Assembly (NCBI GenBank): GCA_016763615.1
Contig: JAESTJ010000006.1
Coordinates: 1-10,955, forward strand
DNA length: 10,955 bases
Origin: Minisyncoccota bacterium
GTDB lineage: Bacteria > Patescibacteriota > Minisyncoccia > Phycocordibacterales > UBA2100
Reading direction: 5' to 3'
This document shows positions 1 through 6,589 of the stretch, in pieces; position 1 is the first letter of the stretch, and each line of letters begins with the position of its first letter. The position numbers were made by a program, and so were the translations under genes. The notes under the pieces are model-generated. The model did not search any database. It was not told the origin of the DNA and worked only from the letters and a program-made list of their open reading frames with translations.

Positions 1-2
1 AA

Positions 3-1085
3 ACTTCTCTCGGGTCTAAAATTAAATGTAAAAAAGCGGCACAAGATGGACGCTTTAGTGTAAAAATTGGTGAGGGTGAGATGGAGATTCGTACTTCTAT
101 TATTCCAGGAAATTACGGCGAAACGGTAGTTATGCGTCTTCTTGATCCCTCGACCATTGCTCTTCCTCTTGAAAAGCTCGGAATGGACGTATTCTTGATG
201 AATCTATTTCTAGAGGAAATAAAAAAACCAAATGGGATGATTCTAAACACCGGGCCAACAGGTTCTGGTAAAACAACAACTCTATACGCATTTTTGAAGG
301 CGGTTAATAAACCGGGCATAAAGATTATTACCCTCGAAAACCCTATTGGATATCACCTCTCGGGTGTAGTGCAAACACAAATTGAAAAAGATTATACGTT
401 TGCCTCAGGATTACGTAGTATTCTTCGCCAAGACCCTGACGTTATTATGGTTGGTGAGATTCGAGATCCTGAAGTAGCCTCAACTGCAGTTCATGCTGCG
501 CTGACTGGTCACCTCGTATTCTCCACATTGCACACAAACAATGCTGCCGGTACGTTTCCTCGACTTATTGACCTCAAAATACAACCAGAGATTTTAGGAA
601 GTGCCCTTAACCTCGCTATGGCGCAACGTCTCGCACGACGTTTGTGTGATTTTTGTAAAAAAGAAGTCTCTATTCAAGGGGCTGCACGGGAGAAAATGGA
701 CATCCTCCTACACAATATTCCTCGACCCGAATCACTCCCAGAAAACAAAGATACTATGTGGGAGCCTGTTGGGTGTGAAAAATGTGGTGACTCTGGTTAC
801 AAGGGGCGCGTCGCTATTCTTGAAGCTGTGCAACTAAACGAAGCTGTTGAGGAGGCAGTGCGCAATCGACCAAGTGAATTAGATATTTGGAAAGCATCTC
901 GACCACAAGGGATTCGACGTATGGCCGAAGATGGACTTGTAAAAATACTCCAAGGAGTAACCGCTCTCGATGAGCTCGCACGTGTTGTCGATATTGAAGA
1001 TAGTGACCTTATAAAAACAAAGGAGTTCTCCTCTACTCCTACAATCCCACCTTTTGTGGATATCCCCTCCTCTCCAGAGAAATAG
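3..1085 (+). CDS. pilB: Type IV pilus / type II secretion assembly ATPase (PilB/GspE family), 5'-partial
   Basis: The reading frame is open from the window edge, so the N-terminal part lies upstream; the ATG at 81 is internal, because the codons before it (QDGRF...) belong to the conserved N2 domain. Counting from that ATG, Walker A GPTGSGKT is at 58-65, a modified Asp box LENPIGY follows, then Walker B with DPDVIMVGEIRDPE, and the His box region TGHLVFSTLHTNNA. A zinc-type four-cysteine module (CDFCKK ... CEKCGDSGYKGR) is typical of PilB/GspE and absent from PilT. Family members are cytoplasmic hexameric motors that power pilin polymerisation or pseudopilus extension. The Asp box reads ENPIG where EDPIE or ENPIE is usual. 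The last ~30 residues form a Pro/Ser-rich tail. Family assignment is secure; pilus rather than secretion role is inferred. Confidence 0.93.
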   Translation, partial: TSLGSKIKCKKAAQDGRFSVKIGEGEMEIRTSIIPGNYGETVVMRLLDPSTIALPLEKLGMDVFLMNLFLEEIKKPNGMILNTGPTGSGKTTTLYAFLKAVNKPGIKIITLENPIGYHLSGVVQTQIEKDYTFASGLRSILRQDPDVIMVGEIRDPEVASTAVHAALTGHLVFSTLHTNNAAGTFPRLIDLKIQPEILGSALNLAMAQRLARRLCDFCKKEVSIQGAAREKMDILLHNIPRPESLPENKDTMWEPVGCEKCGDSGYKGRVAILEAVQLNEAVEEAVRNRPSELDIWKASRPQGIRRMAEDGLVKILQGVTALDELARVVDIEDSDLIKTKEFSSTPTIPPFVDIPSSPEK

Positions 1086-1088
1086 TCG

Positions 1089-1171
1089 TATACCCAGCAC
1101 TAACTTTATTGTTTTCCTTATCCACCTGAACCTATGAACTTTGTTCGACAGTAAAGTTAGTGCTGGGTATA
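1089..1171. repeat. Hairpin repeat copy 1 (20-bp perfect inverted arms) holding a promoter
   Basis: Arms 1089-1108 and 1152-1171 are perfect reverse complements (right arm TAAAGTTAGTGCTGGGTATA), separated by 43 bases. The segment 1137-1171 recurs at 1903-1937 with one mismatch. It starts 3 bases after the pilus ATPase stop codon, so the hairpin would form at the 3' end of that mRNA; there is no T-tract, so it is not a classical terminator. Confidence 0.85.
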
Positions 1172-1173
1172 CT
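1145..1173 (+). promoter_or_regulatory. Sigma70-like promoter in repeat copy 1
   Basis: TCGACA (1145-1150, one mismatch from TTGACA), a 17-base spacer, then TATACT (1168-1173). The predicted start is near 1180, exactly where the first strong hairpin of the following structured region begins. No gene lies downstream before ruvB, which suggests a non-coding transcript. Confidence 0.6.
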
Positions 1174-1850
1174 AAAGATAGTGTTGTACACCGAATGGAA
1201 TCATTCGATGTACAACGCACTCCTCTATATATTCATATATACAGGAGTTAGTGTGTGAGTTTGTCTCTATTGACTATAGAAAGATATAGACAGACAGATG
1301 AAAAGCGCGGCCGCCCAAGCTGCGCTTTCGTCGTTCGTACTTATTCGGCTCTCAACTCGCGCTGCAAACAAAACAAACCCTACTATTAAACATGCGTACA
1401 GCGATCGATATTTAAATGTCAACCTCGCACGTTGACATTTGGTAGTGTTTTAGTGTTTTGAAGATTGTGACGTAATGCAAGAATTCTTTGCCGGAGTCAA
1501 TATTTCCAAACCTCTCGCCCGCTGCTATGGTGGCAAGTAGGAAAATCTTGTACACAAATAGCACAAAACACCCTTTGTAGGGTGCCTTCGCTATCAGGGA
1601 AAAAATTCTCTAAACGATTCTTTGCCGGAGCAAAGCCGAGTATCTAACTGGGGATGGAATCAGCGACTTGAGCCTTAGAAAGACGTCTAATACTTTTATA
1701 GTATAGACACATACCTAAGGCTCAAGACCATTTCGTCCTCGAAAGGTCTCCTATTGACGGTGAGGTCTCATCGTTTAGAGAATTTTTTCTCCGACTTGCC
1801 TGCGCGCTGCCTGACTGCGAGCAAGGCTCAGGCAGGCGCGCAAGCAGGAA
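1174..1850 (+). ncRNA. Candidate large structured non-coding RNA
   Basis: About 670 bases without a convincing ORF but full of stems. Stems: 1181-1197/1202-1218 (16 of 17 paired), 1221-1231/1236-1246, 1262-1270/1284-1292, 1302-1311/1319-1328, 1414-1423/1431-1440 (10 of 10), and 1569-1573/1580-1584. A long-range helix 1597-1618/1770-1791 (22 pairs) encloses 1620-1625/1630-1635, 1667-1678/1715-1726 (12 of 12) with an inner hairpin 1685-1708, and 1726-1748. A final GC-rich hairpin is at 1795-1814/1828-1848. A 14-base direct repeat ATTCTTTGCCGGAG occurs at 1483 and 1617. I looked for and did not find tmRNA ends, RNase P core motifs or a T-arm. The class is unknown. The strand is inferred from the promoter at 1145-1173; a cluster of mobile hairpin repeats is the main alternative. 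Confidence 0.45.
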
Positions 1851-1872
1851 TGTACAGTAATACAGGGCATGT

Positions 1873-1937
1873 CCAGCACTAACTTTGTTGTTGTGCCACC
1901 AAAACTTCGTTCGACAGTAAAGTTAGTGCTGGGTATA
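1873..1937. repeat. Hairpin repeat copy 2, upstream of ruvB
   Basis: Second copy of the repeat: 1903-1937 matches 1137-1171 with a single mismatch. Its left arm is partly degenerate, leaving a 14-bp perfect stem (1873-1886 with 1919-1932). Loop sequence differs from copy 1, so stem and promoter are kept while the loop drifts. Confidence 0.8.
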
Positions 1938-1939
1938 AT
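1911..1939 (+). promoter_or_regulatory. Sigma70-like promoter for ruvB in repeat copy 2
   Basis: TCGACA (1911-1916), a 17-base spacer, then a perfect TATAAT (1934-1939). The predicted start near 1946 leaves a leader of about 58 bases before the ruvB ATG at 2004. Confidence 0.7.
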
Positions 1940-2003
1940 GCCTCATATCATCGCTGCTCCAACGAGTAACGAATATGAAAAGATATTAACACATTAAATT
2001 TGT

Positions 2004-3038
2004 ATGTCAAGCCCAAAGGACACCACTTCTAGCGATTCCGTAGAGAACACCGATGGTAATGGTGATGCATTTTTGGATAAAACACTGCGACCCAATAAGT
2101 GGGACGACTATATTGGGCAACGCCGCATAAAGGAAAATCTACACATTCTCTTGCGTGCTGCTAATGAACGCGAACAACCCCCAGAACATATTCTTTTTTA
2201 CGGTCCTCCAGGATTAGGCAAAACGACTCTGGCTCACCTCATCGCTCATGAGTCAGGTGCTCAAATTCGCATAACTTCAGGTCCTGCAATCGAGCGTGTG
2301 GGCGACCTTGCTTCAATCCTCACAAACTTGGGTGAGAAAGATATTCTTTTTATTGACGAGATTCATAGACTTAACAAAAACATTGAAGAAGTTCTCTATC
2401 CTGCCATGGAATCAGGAGTACTCGATATTATTATCGGAAAAGGACCTTCTGCGCGAACTATTCAACTAGAGCTACCCTCTTTCACTCTGATTGCTGCAAC
2501 AACACAAGTCTCTGGAATTTCCTCTCCACTGCGAAGTCGCTTTTCAGGAGGCACTTTTCGTCTTGAGTACTACACTGCAGAGGAAATTAAAAGTATTTTA
2601 GCTCGCTCAGCAAAAATCCTTGGTGTAAAAATTGATGATGATGCACTAGAGGAAATTTCAAAACGTAGCCGTTTTACGCCACGCACCGCGAACTTCCTGT
2701 TGAAGCGCTGTCGTGACTTTGCACAAGTACATAAAAAAAACTTAGACAAAAAAACTTCACAAGATGCACTCGAACTCCTTGACGTTGATGAACTCGGACT
2801 AAACCGAAGTGATAAAGATATTCTTCACACTATTATAGACAAATTTAATGGCGGGCCCGTAGGGTTAAAAACCCTCTCGGCTGCAACATCAGAAGAGGAA
2901 AGTGCTTTGGAAGAAGTACATGAGCCATACCTATTACAGCTTGGCTTACTTGAGCGAACACCGCGTGGTCGCATTGCAACCGCGCGCGCATACGAACATC
3001 TCGGACTAGAAGTCCCAAAACGATTATTGAAAGATTAA
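2004..3038 (+). CDS. ruvB: Holliday junction branch migration ATPase RuvB
   Basis: A 344-residue protein, full length for RuvB. RuvB forms hexameric rings that pump DNA through RuvA-bound four-way junctions during recombinational repair. Visible marks: LRP..WDDYIGQ (28-39), Walker A GPPGLGKT (67-74), TSGPAIERVGDLA (91-103), Walker B LFIDEIHRLN (115-124), IIIGKGPSAR (142-151), sensor 1 AATT (164-167), arginine finger region SSPLRSRF (173-180), FTPRTANFLLKR (224-235), and the winged-helix end with FNGGPVGLKTL and LLERTPRGRIAT. The ~25-residue Ser/Asp-rich N-terminus is longer than usual. ATG 2004 lies two codons after an in-frame stop; no Shine-Dalgarno is apparent. A promoter repeat lies 65 bases upstream. 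ruvA and ruvC are not in the window. The gene converges on the next one with a 10-base gap. Confidence 0.97.
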   Translation: MSSPKDTTSSDSVENTDGNGDAFLDKTLRPNKWDDYIGQRRIKENLHILLRAANEREQPPEHILFYGPPGLGKTTLAHLIAHESGAQIRITSGPAIERVGDLASILTNLGEKDILFIDEIHRLNKNIEEVLYPAMESGVLDIIIGKGPSARTIQLELPSFTLIAATTQVSGISSPLRSRFSGGTFRLEYYTAEEIKSILARSAKILGVKIDDDALEEISKRSRFTPRTANFLLKRCRDFAQVHKKNLDKKTSQDALELLDVDELGLNRSDKDILHTIIDKFNGGPVGLKTLSAATSEEESALEEVHEPYLLQLGLLERTPRGRIATARAYEHLGLEVPKRLLKD

Positions 3039-3048
3039 AAAAGTGACA

Positions 3049-5073
3049 CTAACTTGTGGGTTCTTCAAATGTAACATCTGATGCATTGCTTGAACCACCA
3101 GTCAAAAGATTCGTTAGTGAGGTGACCGCTTGAAAGGCTGCATCAGCGACATTTTCCATAACCCAAAGAACAAAGTTGTTTCCCCCTGTGGTGACTTCGT
3201 ATTCAGCTAATGGGTCATTGCCCTGTGCGTTAAGTACCGCGAGAGTTGAGGTAGCCCGAGTAGCTGGAGCCGCTTGAGGGCGTATCCATCCATCATACAC
3301 TGCGAGGAAGTGCTGAATGGCAGTATCAGGGAGCACACGTTTTTCAAGTTCTGCAACAAACACTCTGCGTTCAACTTCCTCCGCTTTTGCCTCTCGGCGA
3401 ACAGTACAATTTTGACTCGTTTCATTCACTCGACAAAATACTGCATTCTTTGCTTGTTTTCCTTTTTCCTCTGCCACGCGCAGCGCTCGAATAGCTTCAT
3501 CCTCAACAATTAAATCCTGAATGCGTCCAAATGATTTATTTTCGGTGTTAATTGCATTCGGCCCTCCAACTGCGGTAAGTGTTTGAGCAAAATGATCCAC
3601 TCGCGCAAGTTTTGGTGGCGTTTGAGCTGCAATATCACTCGCAATTGCTTGAATACTACGAAGACTACTATTAATTCGAGGAAGTCCTGCATAGTCTGGT
3701 GTTACATAAATTACTTGTGGTTGCCCTCCTATTTCTCCTTCAGGGGTCGTGCGCAGTGCCGCTTGCCCGGTGACAAAGTTCGCGAGTCTACCTATTGCAC
3801 TATTTCCTCCCGTAAAGCGTTGGACAAAACTCTGTGGTCGTTGTTGTAGCGATTGAGGAGTTCGAAGGCTTCGGTAGGGGCTTCGCGGAGTTGCTTGAGG
3901 GGTTCCCTGCGGAGTGGCGTTGTTCCCAAGATTTCCAAGAGTTGAACCAATTCCGTTGTTGGTAGCAGTATTATTTCCCAACGCTAGTGATCCTGTAGGG
4001 TTTCGTACTCCAGCTCCAGTAGGAGAGGGTCCTGCTGGTCCAGGTCCTGCTGGTATAGATGGTTGAGCTGAAGAATTTATTACTGAAGGAGTGTTATCAT
4101 TCAAAGTCTCTTGTAAATTTATCTGAACAACTTTCCCACTATCTCCGGGATTTTGAAAAGTCGTACGATTTACTGACCCATCGGCAGGTACAGGAGTAAA
4201 GCCCAGAGGACTTTCGCTTGCAGAATATCGGGTAGTTTCTACACTCACAAGCTGCTTAGACAAGGTCCTCGACTCTAGCCTTACCACCACCTCTCCGTTA
4301 TCAAAGTGAACATTTTCTGCTCCAAATCTTGCCTTATATGCATCTAAATTTAGCTGTTCAGCGGCAGTCGGTTGCCTCGTACTTACAGGAACTCCAAAAT
4401 TGTTAAGGACTCCATTTTGGGGAACTCCCTGATTTTCTTCTCTTAGTCTATCTTCAAGATTAGCCTTTTCAATAGCGGCAGTACTTGCCGAATCTATTGC
4501 CAACTTACACTGAGGATCTCCTCTTCTACAACATATCCATTCTCCCGAAATCGCCGCTAGAACCGCCGATGACTGACCAGCATTGAAAGACTCCTTGTAG
4601 CAAGAAAGAGCGCCTCTATATCCATTTGAACACTGCTTTCCACTCGTTGAAACTCCTTCGGATACTTTTGCTCCGCGAGCTGCAGTTAGCTGAGCAACAA
4701 AAGAGTCCACCTTCGTCTTGCAACCGGTAGGATTAGAGCCGCATAACGACTCAATAGTATCTGGACTTATTTTACAAAAACTTTCAATGGGAACAGAACC
4801 CGACTGAAGAACGTACCGAGTAACATAATCACTATTGCACACCCCTGAGGCACCATCTCCTCCACAAGTTAAATCTGTTTTGCCCTCGGGAGAATTTGTC
4901 GTTGTAGGAGCAGAGGTATGAACTTCGGTACCTGGATGGTGACTAGCTGTCATACTTGTACCTACAACAGCCAAATTTAGACCTCTAGATTGCGATACTG
5001 CATAAATACCTACAGAGAGAATAAATAACAACCCTAGTAATGTTACATATCTAAATTTTCCCATACTTCTCAT
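3049..5073 (-). CDS. Exported or membrane-anchored cysteine-rich protein, 674 aa, unknown function
   Basis: No family recognised. A short basic N-terminus (MRSMGKFR) precedes a hydrophobic segment at about 9-26, acting as signal peptide or single anchor, so most of the protein should lie outside the cytoplasm. Residues 65-190 hold ten cysteines (70, 79, 100, 111, 118, 148, 158, 181, 182, 189), an even number compatible with disulfides; only two more occur (547, 556). Residues 330-425 are low-complexity, rich in Pro, Gly, Asn, Ser, Thr and Gln, like a surface linker. Residues 480-600 look helical and charged. The end is a short amphipathic stretch plus a Ser/Asn/Glu-rich tail. The ATG at 5064 (residue 4) is an alternative start. 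A TATAAT-like box on this strand (5127-5122) may be its -10. It diverges from the small secreted gene at 5287. Role is unknown; a surface protein is the best inference. Confidence 0.8.
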   Translation of the reverse strand: MRSMGKFRYVTLLGLLFILSVGIYAVSQSRGLNLAVVGTSMTASHHPGTEVHTSAPTTTNSPEGKTDLTCGGDGASGVCNSDYVTRYVLQSGSVPIESFCKISPDTIESLCGSNPTGCKTKVDSFVAQLTAARGAKVSEGVSTSGKQCSNGYRGALSCYKESFNAGQSSAVLAAISGEWICCRRGDPQCKLAIDSASTAAIEKANLEDRLREENQGVPQNGVLNNFGVPVSTRQPTAAEQLNLDAYKARFGAENVHFDNGEVVVRLESRTLSKQLVSVETTRYSASESPLGFTPVPADGSVNRTTFQNPGDSGKVVQINLQETLNDNTPSVINSSAQPSIPAGPGPAGPSPTGAGVRNPTGSLALGNNTATNNGIGSTLGNLGNNATPQGTPQATPRSPYRSLRTPQSLQQRPQSFVQRFTGGNSAIGRLANFVTGQAALRTTPEGEIGGQPQVIYVTPDYAGLPRINSSLRSIQAIASDIAAQTPPKLARVDHFAQTLTAVGGPNAINTENKSFGRIQDLIVEDEAIRALRVAEEKGKQAKNAVFCRVNETSQNCTVRREAKAEEVERRVFVAELEKRVLPDTAIQHFLAVYDGWIRPQAAPATRATSTLAVLNAQGNDPLAEYEVTTGGNNFVLWVMENVADAAFQAVTSLTNLLTGGSSNASDVTFEEPTS

Positions 5074-5127
5074 AGTACCTGAAGAAAGATACTTTTAAGA
5101 AAAATACTGGCTTTTTTGGGGATTATA

Positions 5128-5155
5128 TTGACTTTTAGAATAATCGTGCTATAAA
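5128..5155 (+). promoter_or_regulatory. Extended -10 promoter for the 96-aa secreted gene
   Basis: TTGACT (5128-5133), a 16-base spacer, TATAAA (5150-5155) preceded by TGC (extended -10). The predicted start near 5162 gives a leader of about 125 bases that contains the structured element at 5230-5269. Confidence 0.55.
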
Positions 5156-5229
5156 TAGTACATAACATATATTGATTAGTGTCAATACAGTGTTCAGGTG
5201 AGTGGTCACAAATTCTTTGTTCCTACCCA

Positions 5230-5269
5230 CCTTCGCACTAATTCAAACCAAATGTCGCGCGAAGGCGAC
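5230..5269 (+). promoter_or_regulatory. Structured 5' leader element, copy A
   Basis: Stem P1 pairs 5230-5236 (CCTTCGC) with 5259-5265 (GCGAAGG) around a 22-base loop. An overlapping hairpin P2 pairs 5254-5258 (GTCGC) with 5265-5269 (GCGAC); its loop is the 3' strand of P1, so the two are probably alternatives. The element ends 2 bases before the Shine-Dalgarno. A second copy at 7226-7265 has the same loop length, and every difference within the stems keeps pairing (T-A becomes C-G; C-G becomes T-G). The form resembles a translation-control switch; the ligand or trigger is unknown. Confidence 0.55.
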
Positions 5270-5271
5270 CT

Positions 5272-5279
5272 AGAAGGAG
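5272..5279 (+). promoter_or_regulatory. Strong ribosome binding site for the 96-aa gene
   Basis: AGAAGGAG with a 7-base spacer to ATG 5287. This is one of only three strong Shine-Dalgarno sites in the window, and it abuts the structured leader. Confidence 0.85.
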
Positions 5280-5286
5280 CTTCATC

Positions 5287-5577
5287 ATGAAACTCAAAAT
5301 GTTCCTTGTTATGGCGTCCTTGTTGGTCGCTCCGTTTACAGCCCAAGCTGATGAAATGACCCCCGGCCAGACTACCGACTGGGCTGAGTTCAAGATTGTT
5401 GCAACTGATGCAAAGCGCCTATGTGTTTGGCAAGATAGAAGTCTCTACTGTCCTCGCAATCGCATAGCTGTTACAGGCGAATCTCGTCGCGTCATAGATC
5501 AGACAATTATCCGTGAGCTTCAACGCTTACAGCGAGCAAATCATCCTGCCATCGTCGGCCAACTTTACACCCGCTAG
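5287..5577 (+). CDS. Small secreted protein, 96 aa, unknown function
   Basis: A clear Sec signal peptide (MKLKMFLVMASLLVAPFTAQA, likely cleavage after AQA at about residue 21) leaves a mature protein of about 75 residues. It has two cysteines (46 and 55) that could form one disulfide, and a C-terminal helix (RRVIDQTIIRELQRLQRAN). No family recognised. The start is fixed by the strong Shine-Dalgarno. It carries the same structured leader as the TPR gene at 7287 and ends 32 bases before a strong terminator. The proteins themselves are not similar, so the shared leader suggests shared control rather than shared activity. Confidence 0.8.
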   Translation: MKLKMFLVMASLLVAPFTAQADEMTPGQTTDWAEFKIVATDAKRLCVWQDRSLYCPRNRIAVTGESRRVIDQTIIRELQRLQRANHPAIVGQLYTR

Positions 5578-5609
5578 GAGCGTACGTTCCCCGCTCTCCG
5601 AGCACTCCT

Positions 5610-5647
5610 GCACCACGTAGACTTCGGTCGCGTGGTGCTTTTTCTTT
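5610..5647 (+). terminator. Rho-independent terminator after the 96-aa gene
   Basis: GCACCACG (5610-5617) pairs perfectly with CGTGGTGC (5631-5638); inside is GAC-TTCG-GTC with a stable UUCG tetraloop. A T-rich tail follows (5639-5647). Confidence 0.9.
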
Positions 5648-5666
5648 TATAATTTTAGTTATTGCT

Positions 5667-5756
5667 CTATTTATCTGTAACTGGGAGTACTCGTACTCTT
5701 TCCGTATTTTCGTCAAAAATTTTAACTGGTTCACGGTTAATGGTGTCAGGTACCAT
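5667..5756 (-). pseudogene. Truncated antisense conserved tail, copy A (FDENT.RVRVLPVTDK)
   Basis: A minus-strand frame of 29 codons ending in TAG reads ...REPVKIFDENTERVRVLPVTDK. The tail matches the frame at 7985-8164: over 16 shared codons there are two amino-acid differences and six purely third-position ones, the signature of a protein kept by selection. Its upstream part runs into the left inverted repeat of the transposase (5739-5758), which supplies the first ATG, so the gene looks cut by that insertion. Function unknown. It could still be translated as a tiny ORF, but a remnant is more likely. Confidence 0.5.
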
Positions 5757-5758
5757 TT
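5739..5758. repeat. Left inverted repeat of the RAYT element
   Basis: AATGGTGTCAGGTACCATTT, the exact reverse complement of 6439-6458. The TGGTGTCAGGTACC core is, to my recollection, a motif met beside RAYT transposases. Confidence 0.9.
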
Positions 5759-5761
5759 ACC

Positions 5762-5770
5762 TGCTATACT
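5762..5770 (+). promoter_or_regulatory. Extended -10 promoter of the transposase; likely leaderless mRNA
   Basis: TGC-TATACT at 5762-5770 is an extended -10 box with no good -35. Transcription would start at about 5777, the A of the ATG that begins MARLPRV, so the mRNA would be leaderless; no Shine-Dalgarno is present. Confidence 0.45.
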
Positions 5771-5776
5771 ATGTTC

Positions 5777-6451
5777 ATGGCAAGACTACCCCGCGTAGAT
5801 ATTGGCAACATCGTCTATCATATACTTAACCGAGCAAATGCTCGGTTAAGTATATTTCATAATAAAGAAGATTATCGTTTGTTTGAATCCATCCTAGAGG
5901 AGGCTCAAGAAAAATTTAATATGCGCATACTCGCCTACTGCATAATGCCCAACCATTGGCACCTAGTTGTATATCCAAAATATGACGGTGAGCTCGCTCC
6001 GTTTATGCAGTGGATTACACTCACACATACACAACGTCATCATGCAACACATAAAACAATTGGTGGTGGTCACCTATATCAAGGAAGATACAAATCGTTC
6101 TTAGTACAAACAGATGGATACTTGCAGCAGCTCCTTCGTTACGTTGAACGTAATCCTGTACGAGCATCCCTTGTTATACGTGCTGAAGATTGGCAATGGT
6201 CTAGTGTCTATCGGAGAGAACGAGGTACGATTCAACAACAAAAATTATTGACCTCTTGGCCAATTACCATGCCGACTGACTACCTTACTTGGGTGAATGA
6301 GTCACTGAAAGAAGACGAACTTACCACATTGCGATACAGTACAAACAAAGGTAAGCCGTACGGACGTGATGATTGGGTTGCTACCATGATCAAAAAATTT
6401 AAGTTAGATATGACAACGAGATTAGTCGGCAGACCTAAAAATGGTACCTGA
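5777..6451 (+). CDS. REP-associated tyrosine transposase (RAYT, Y1/HUH family)
   Basis: A 224-residue single-stranded-DNA transposase of the IS200/IS605-like TnpA_REP group, which nicks hairpin DNA through a phosphotyrosine link. Seen (numbered from MARLPRV): YHILNRAN (14-21), HUH metal motif PNHWHLVV (58-65; H60, H62), GGGHLYQGRYKS (96-107), catalytic-region DGYLQQLLRYVERNPVRA (113-130; Y115 the likely nucleophile), WQWSS (139-143), and an end like GRPK. Length is normal for the family, and all key residues are present, so it is probably active. I chose ATG 5777 because family members begin MAR.. and the promoter fits it; ATG 5771 adds two residues. The TGA stop lies within the right inverted repeat. 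Residues 15-26 are encoded by a 36-base near-perfect palindrome. Confidence 0.93.
   Translation: MARLPRVDIGNIVYHILNRANARLSIFHNKEDYRLFESILEEAQEKFNMRILAYCIMPNHWHLVVYPKYDGELAPFMQWITLTHTQRHHATHKTIGGGHLYQGRYKSFLVQTDGYLQQLLRYVERNPVRASLVIRAEDWQWSSVYRRERGTIQQQKLLTSWPITMPTDYLTWVNESLKEDELTTLRYSTNKGKPYGRDDWVATMIKKFKLDMTTRLVGRPKNGT
5820..5855. repeat. 17-bp-arm palindrome inside the transposase gene
   Basis: Arms 5820-5836 and 5839-5855 (left arm ends ACCGAGCA, right begins TGCTCGGT) are perfect reverse complements with a 2-base AA centre. It begins 43 bases after the proposed start codon, in the conserved NRAN.R motif region. Confidence 0.9.
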
Positions 6452-6473
6452 CACCATTATCTGACACCATTAT
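6439..6473. repeat. Right inverted repeat of the RAYT element plus tandem 13-mer
   Basis: 6439-6458 is the exact reverse complement of 5739-5758. Its last bases form part of a tandem repeat of CTGACACCATTAT (6448-6460 and 6461-6473), so the right end carries one and a half copies. The stop codon of the transposase is inside it. Confidence 0.88.
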
Positions 6474-6478
6474 CCGTC

Positions 6479-6512
6479 CACCACCACAGCATCAACCCTG
6501 GTGGTGTTTTTT
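6479..6512 (+). terminator. Rho-independent terminator after the transposase
   Basis: CACCACC (6479-6485) pairs with GGTGGTG (6500-6506), followed by six Ts. It lies outside the inverted repeat, so it may belong to the original host locus. Confidence 0.8.
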
Positions 6513-6539
6513 ATTTCAAATTTAATTATTCAATAACAC

Positions 6540-6555
6540 TATCGATTAATCGATA
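6540..6555. promoter_or_regulatory. Possible operator palindrome upstream of the toxin-antitoxin pair
   Basis: TATCGATTAATCGATA is a perfect 16-base palindrome about 84 bases before the antitoxin ATG. A second dyad, TGTAAT-N5-ATTACA, lies at 6566-6582. AbrB-type antitoxins commonly bind dyads in their own promoter region; binding here is inferred. Confidence 0.35.
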
Positions 6556-6589
6556 ACATTTGCTATGTAATCTTGTATTACAAACTCTC

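Noticed and set aside
879..1220. Minus-strand ORF of 113 codons over the pilus ATPase end
   Set aside because: It is antisense to conserved ATPase sequence and runs through the hairpin repeat.
1306..1313. NotI-type site GCGGCCGC, possible vector sequence
   Set aside because: It forms part of a 10-bp genomic stem (1302-1311/1319-1328) and no other vector sequence surrounds it.
1174..1850. tmRNA or RNase P RNA
   Set aside because: A GCAAAC... stretch at 1363 looked tag-like, but the tmRNA 5' and 3' ends, T-arm and an alanine-rich tag are missing, and RNase P core motifs are absent.
1089..1937. CRISPR array or integron attC sites
   Set aside because: Only two repeat copies exist about 770 bases apart with no regular spacers, and no integrase-type core sites are visible.
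3207..3849. Several ORFs of 60-88 codons on both strands within the 674-aa gene
   Set aside because: They are shadows of the long minus-strand gene with no ribosome binding sites or recognisable motifs.
5507..5734. Minus-strand ORF of 75 codons across the end of the 96-aa gene
   Set aside because: It runs through the terminator stem and is out of frame with the conserved antisense tail; the neighbouring minus frame carries the conserved peptide.
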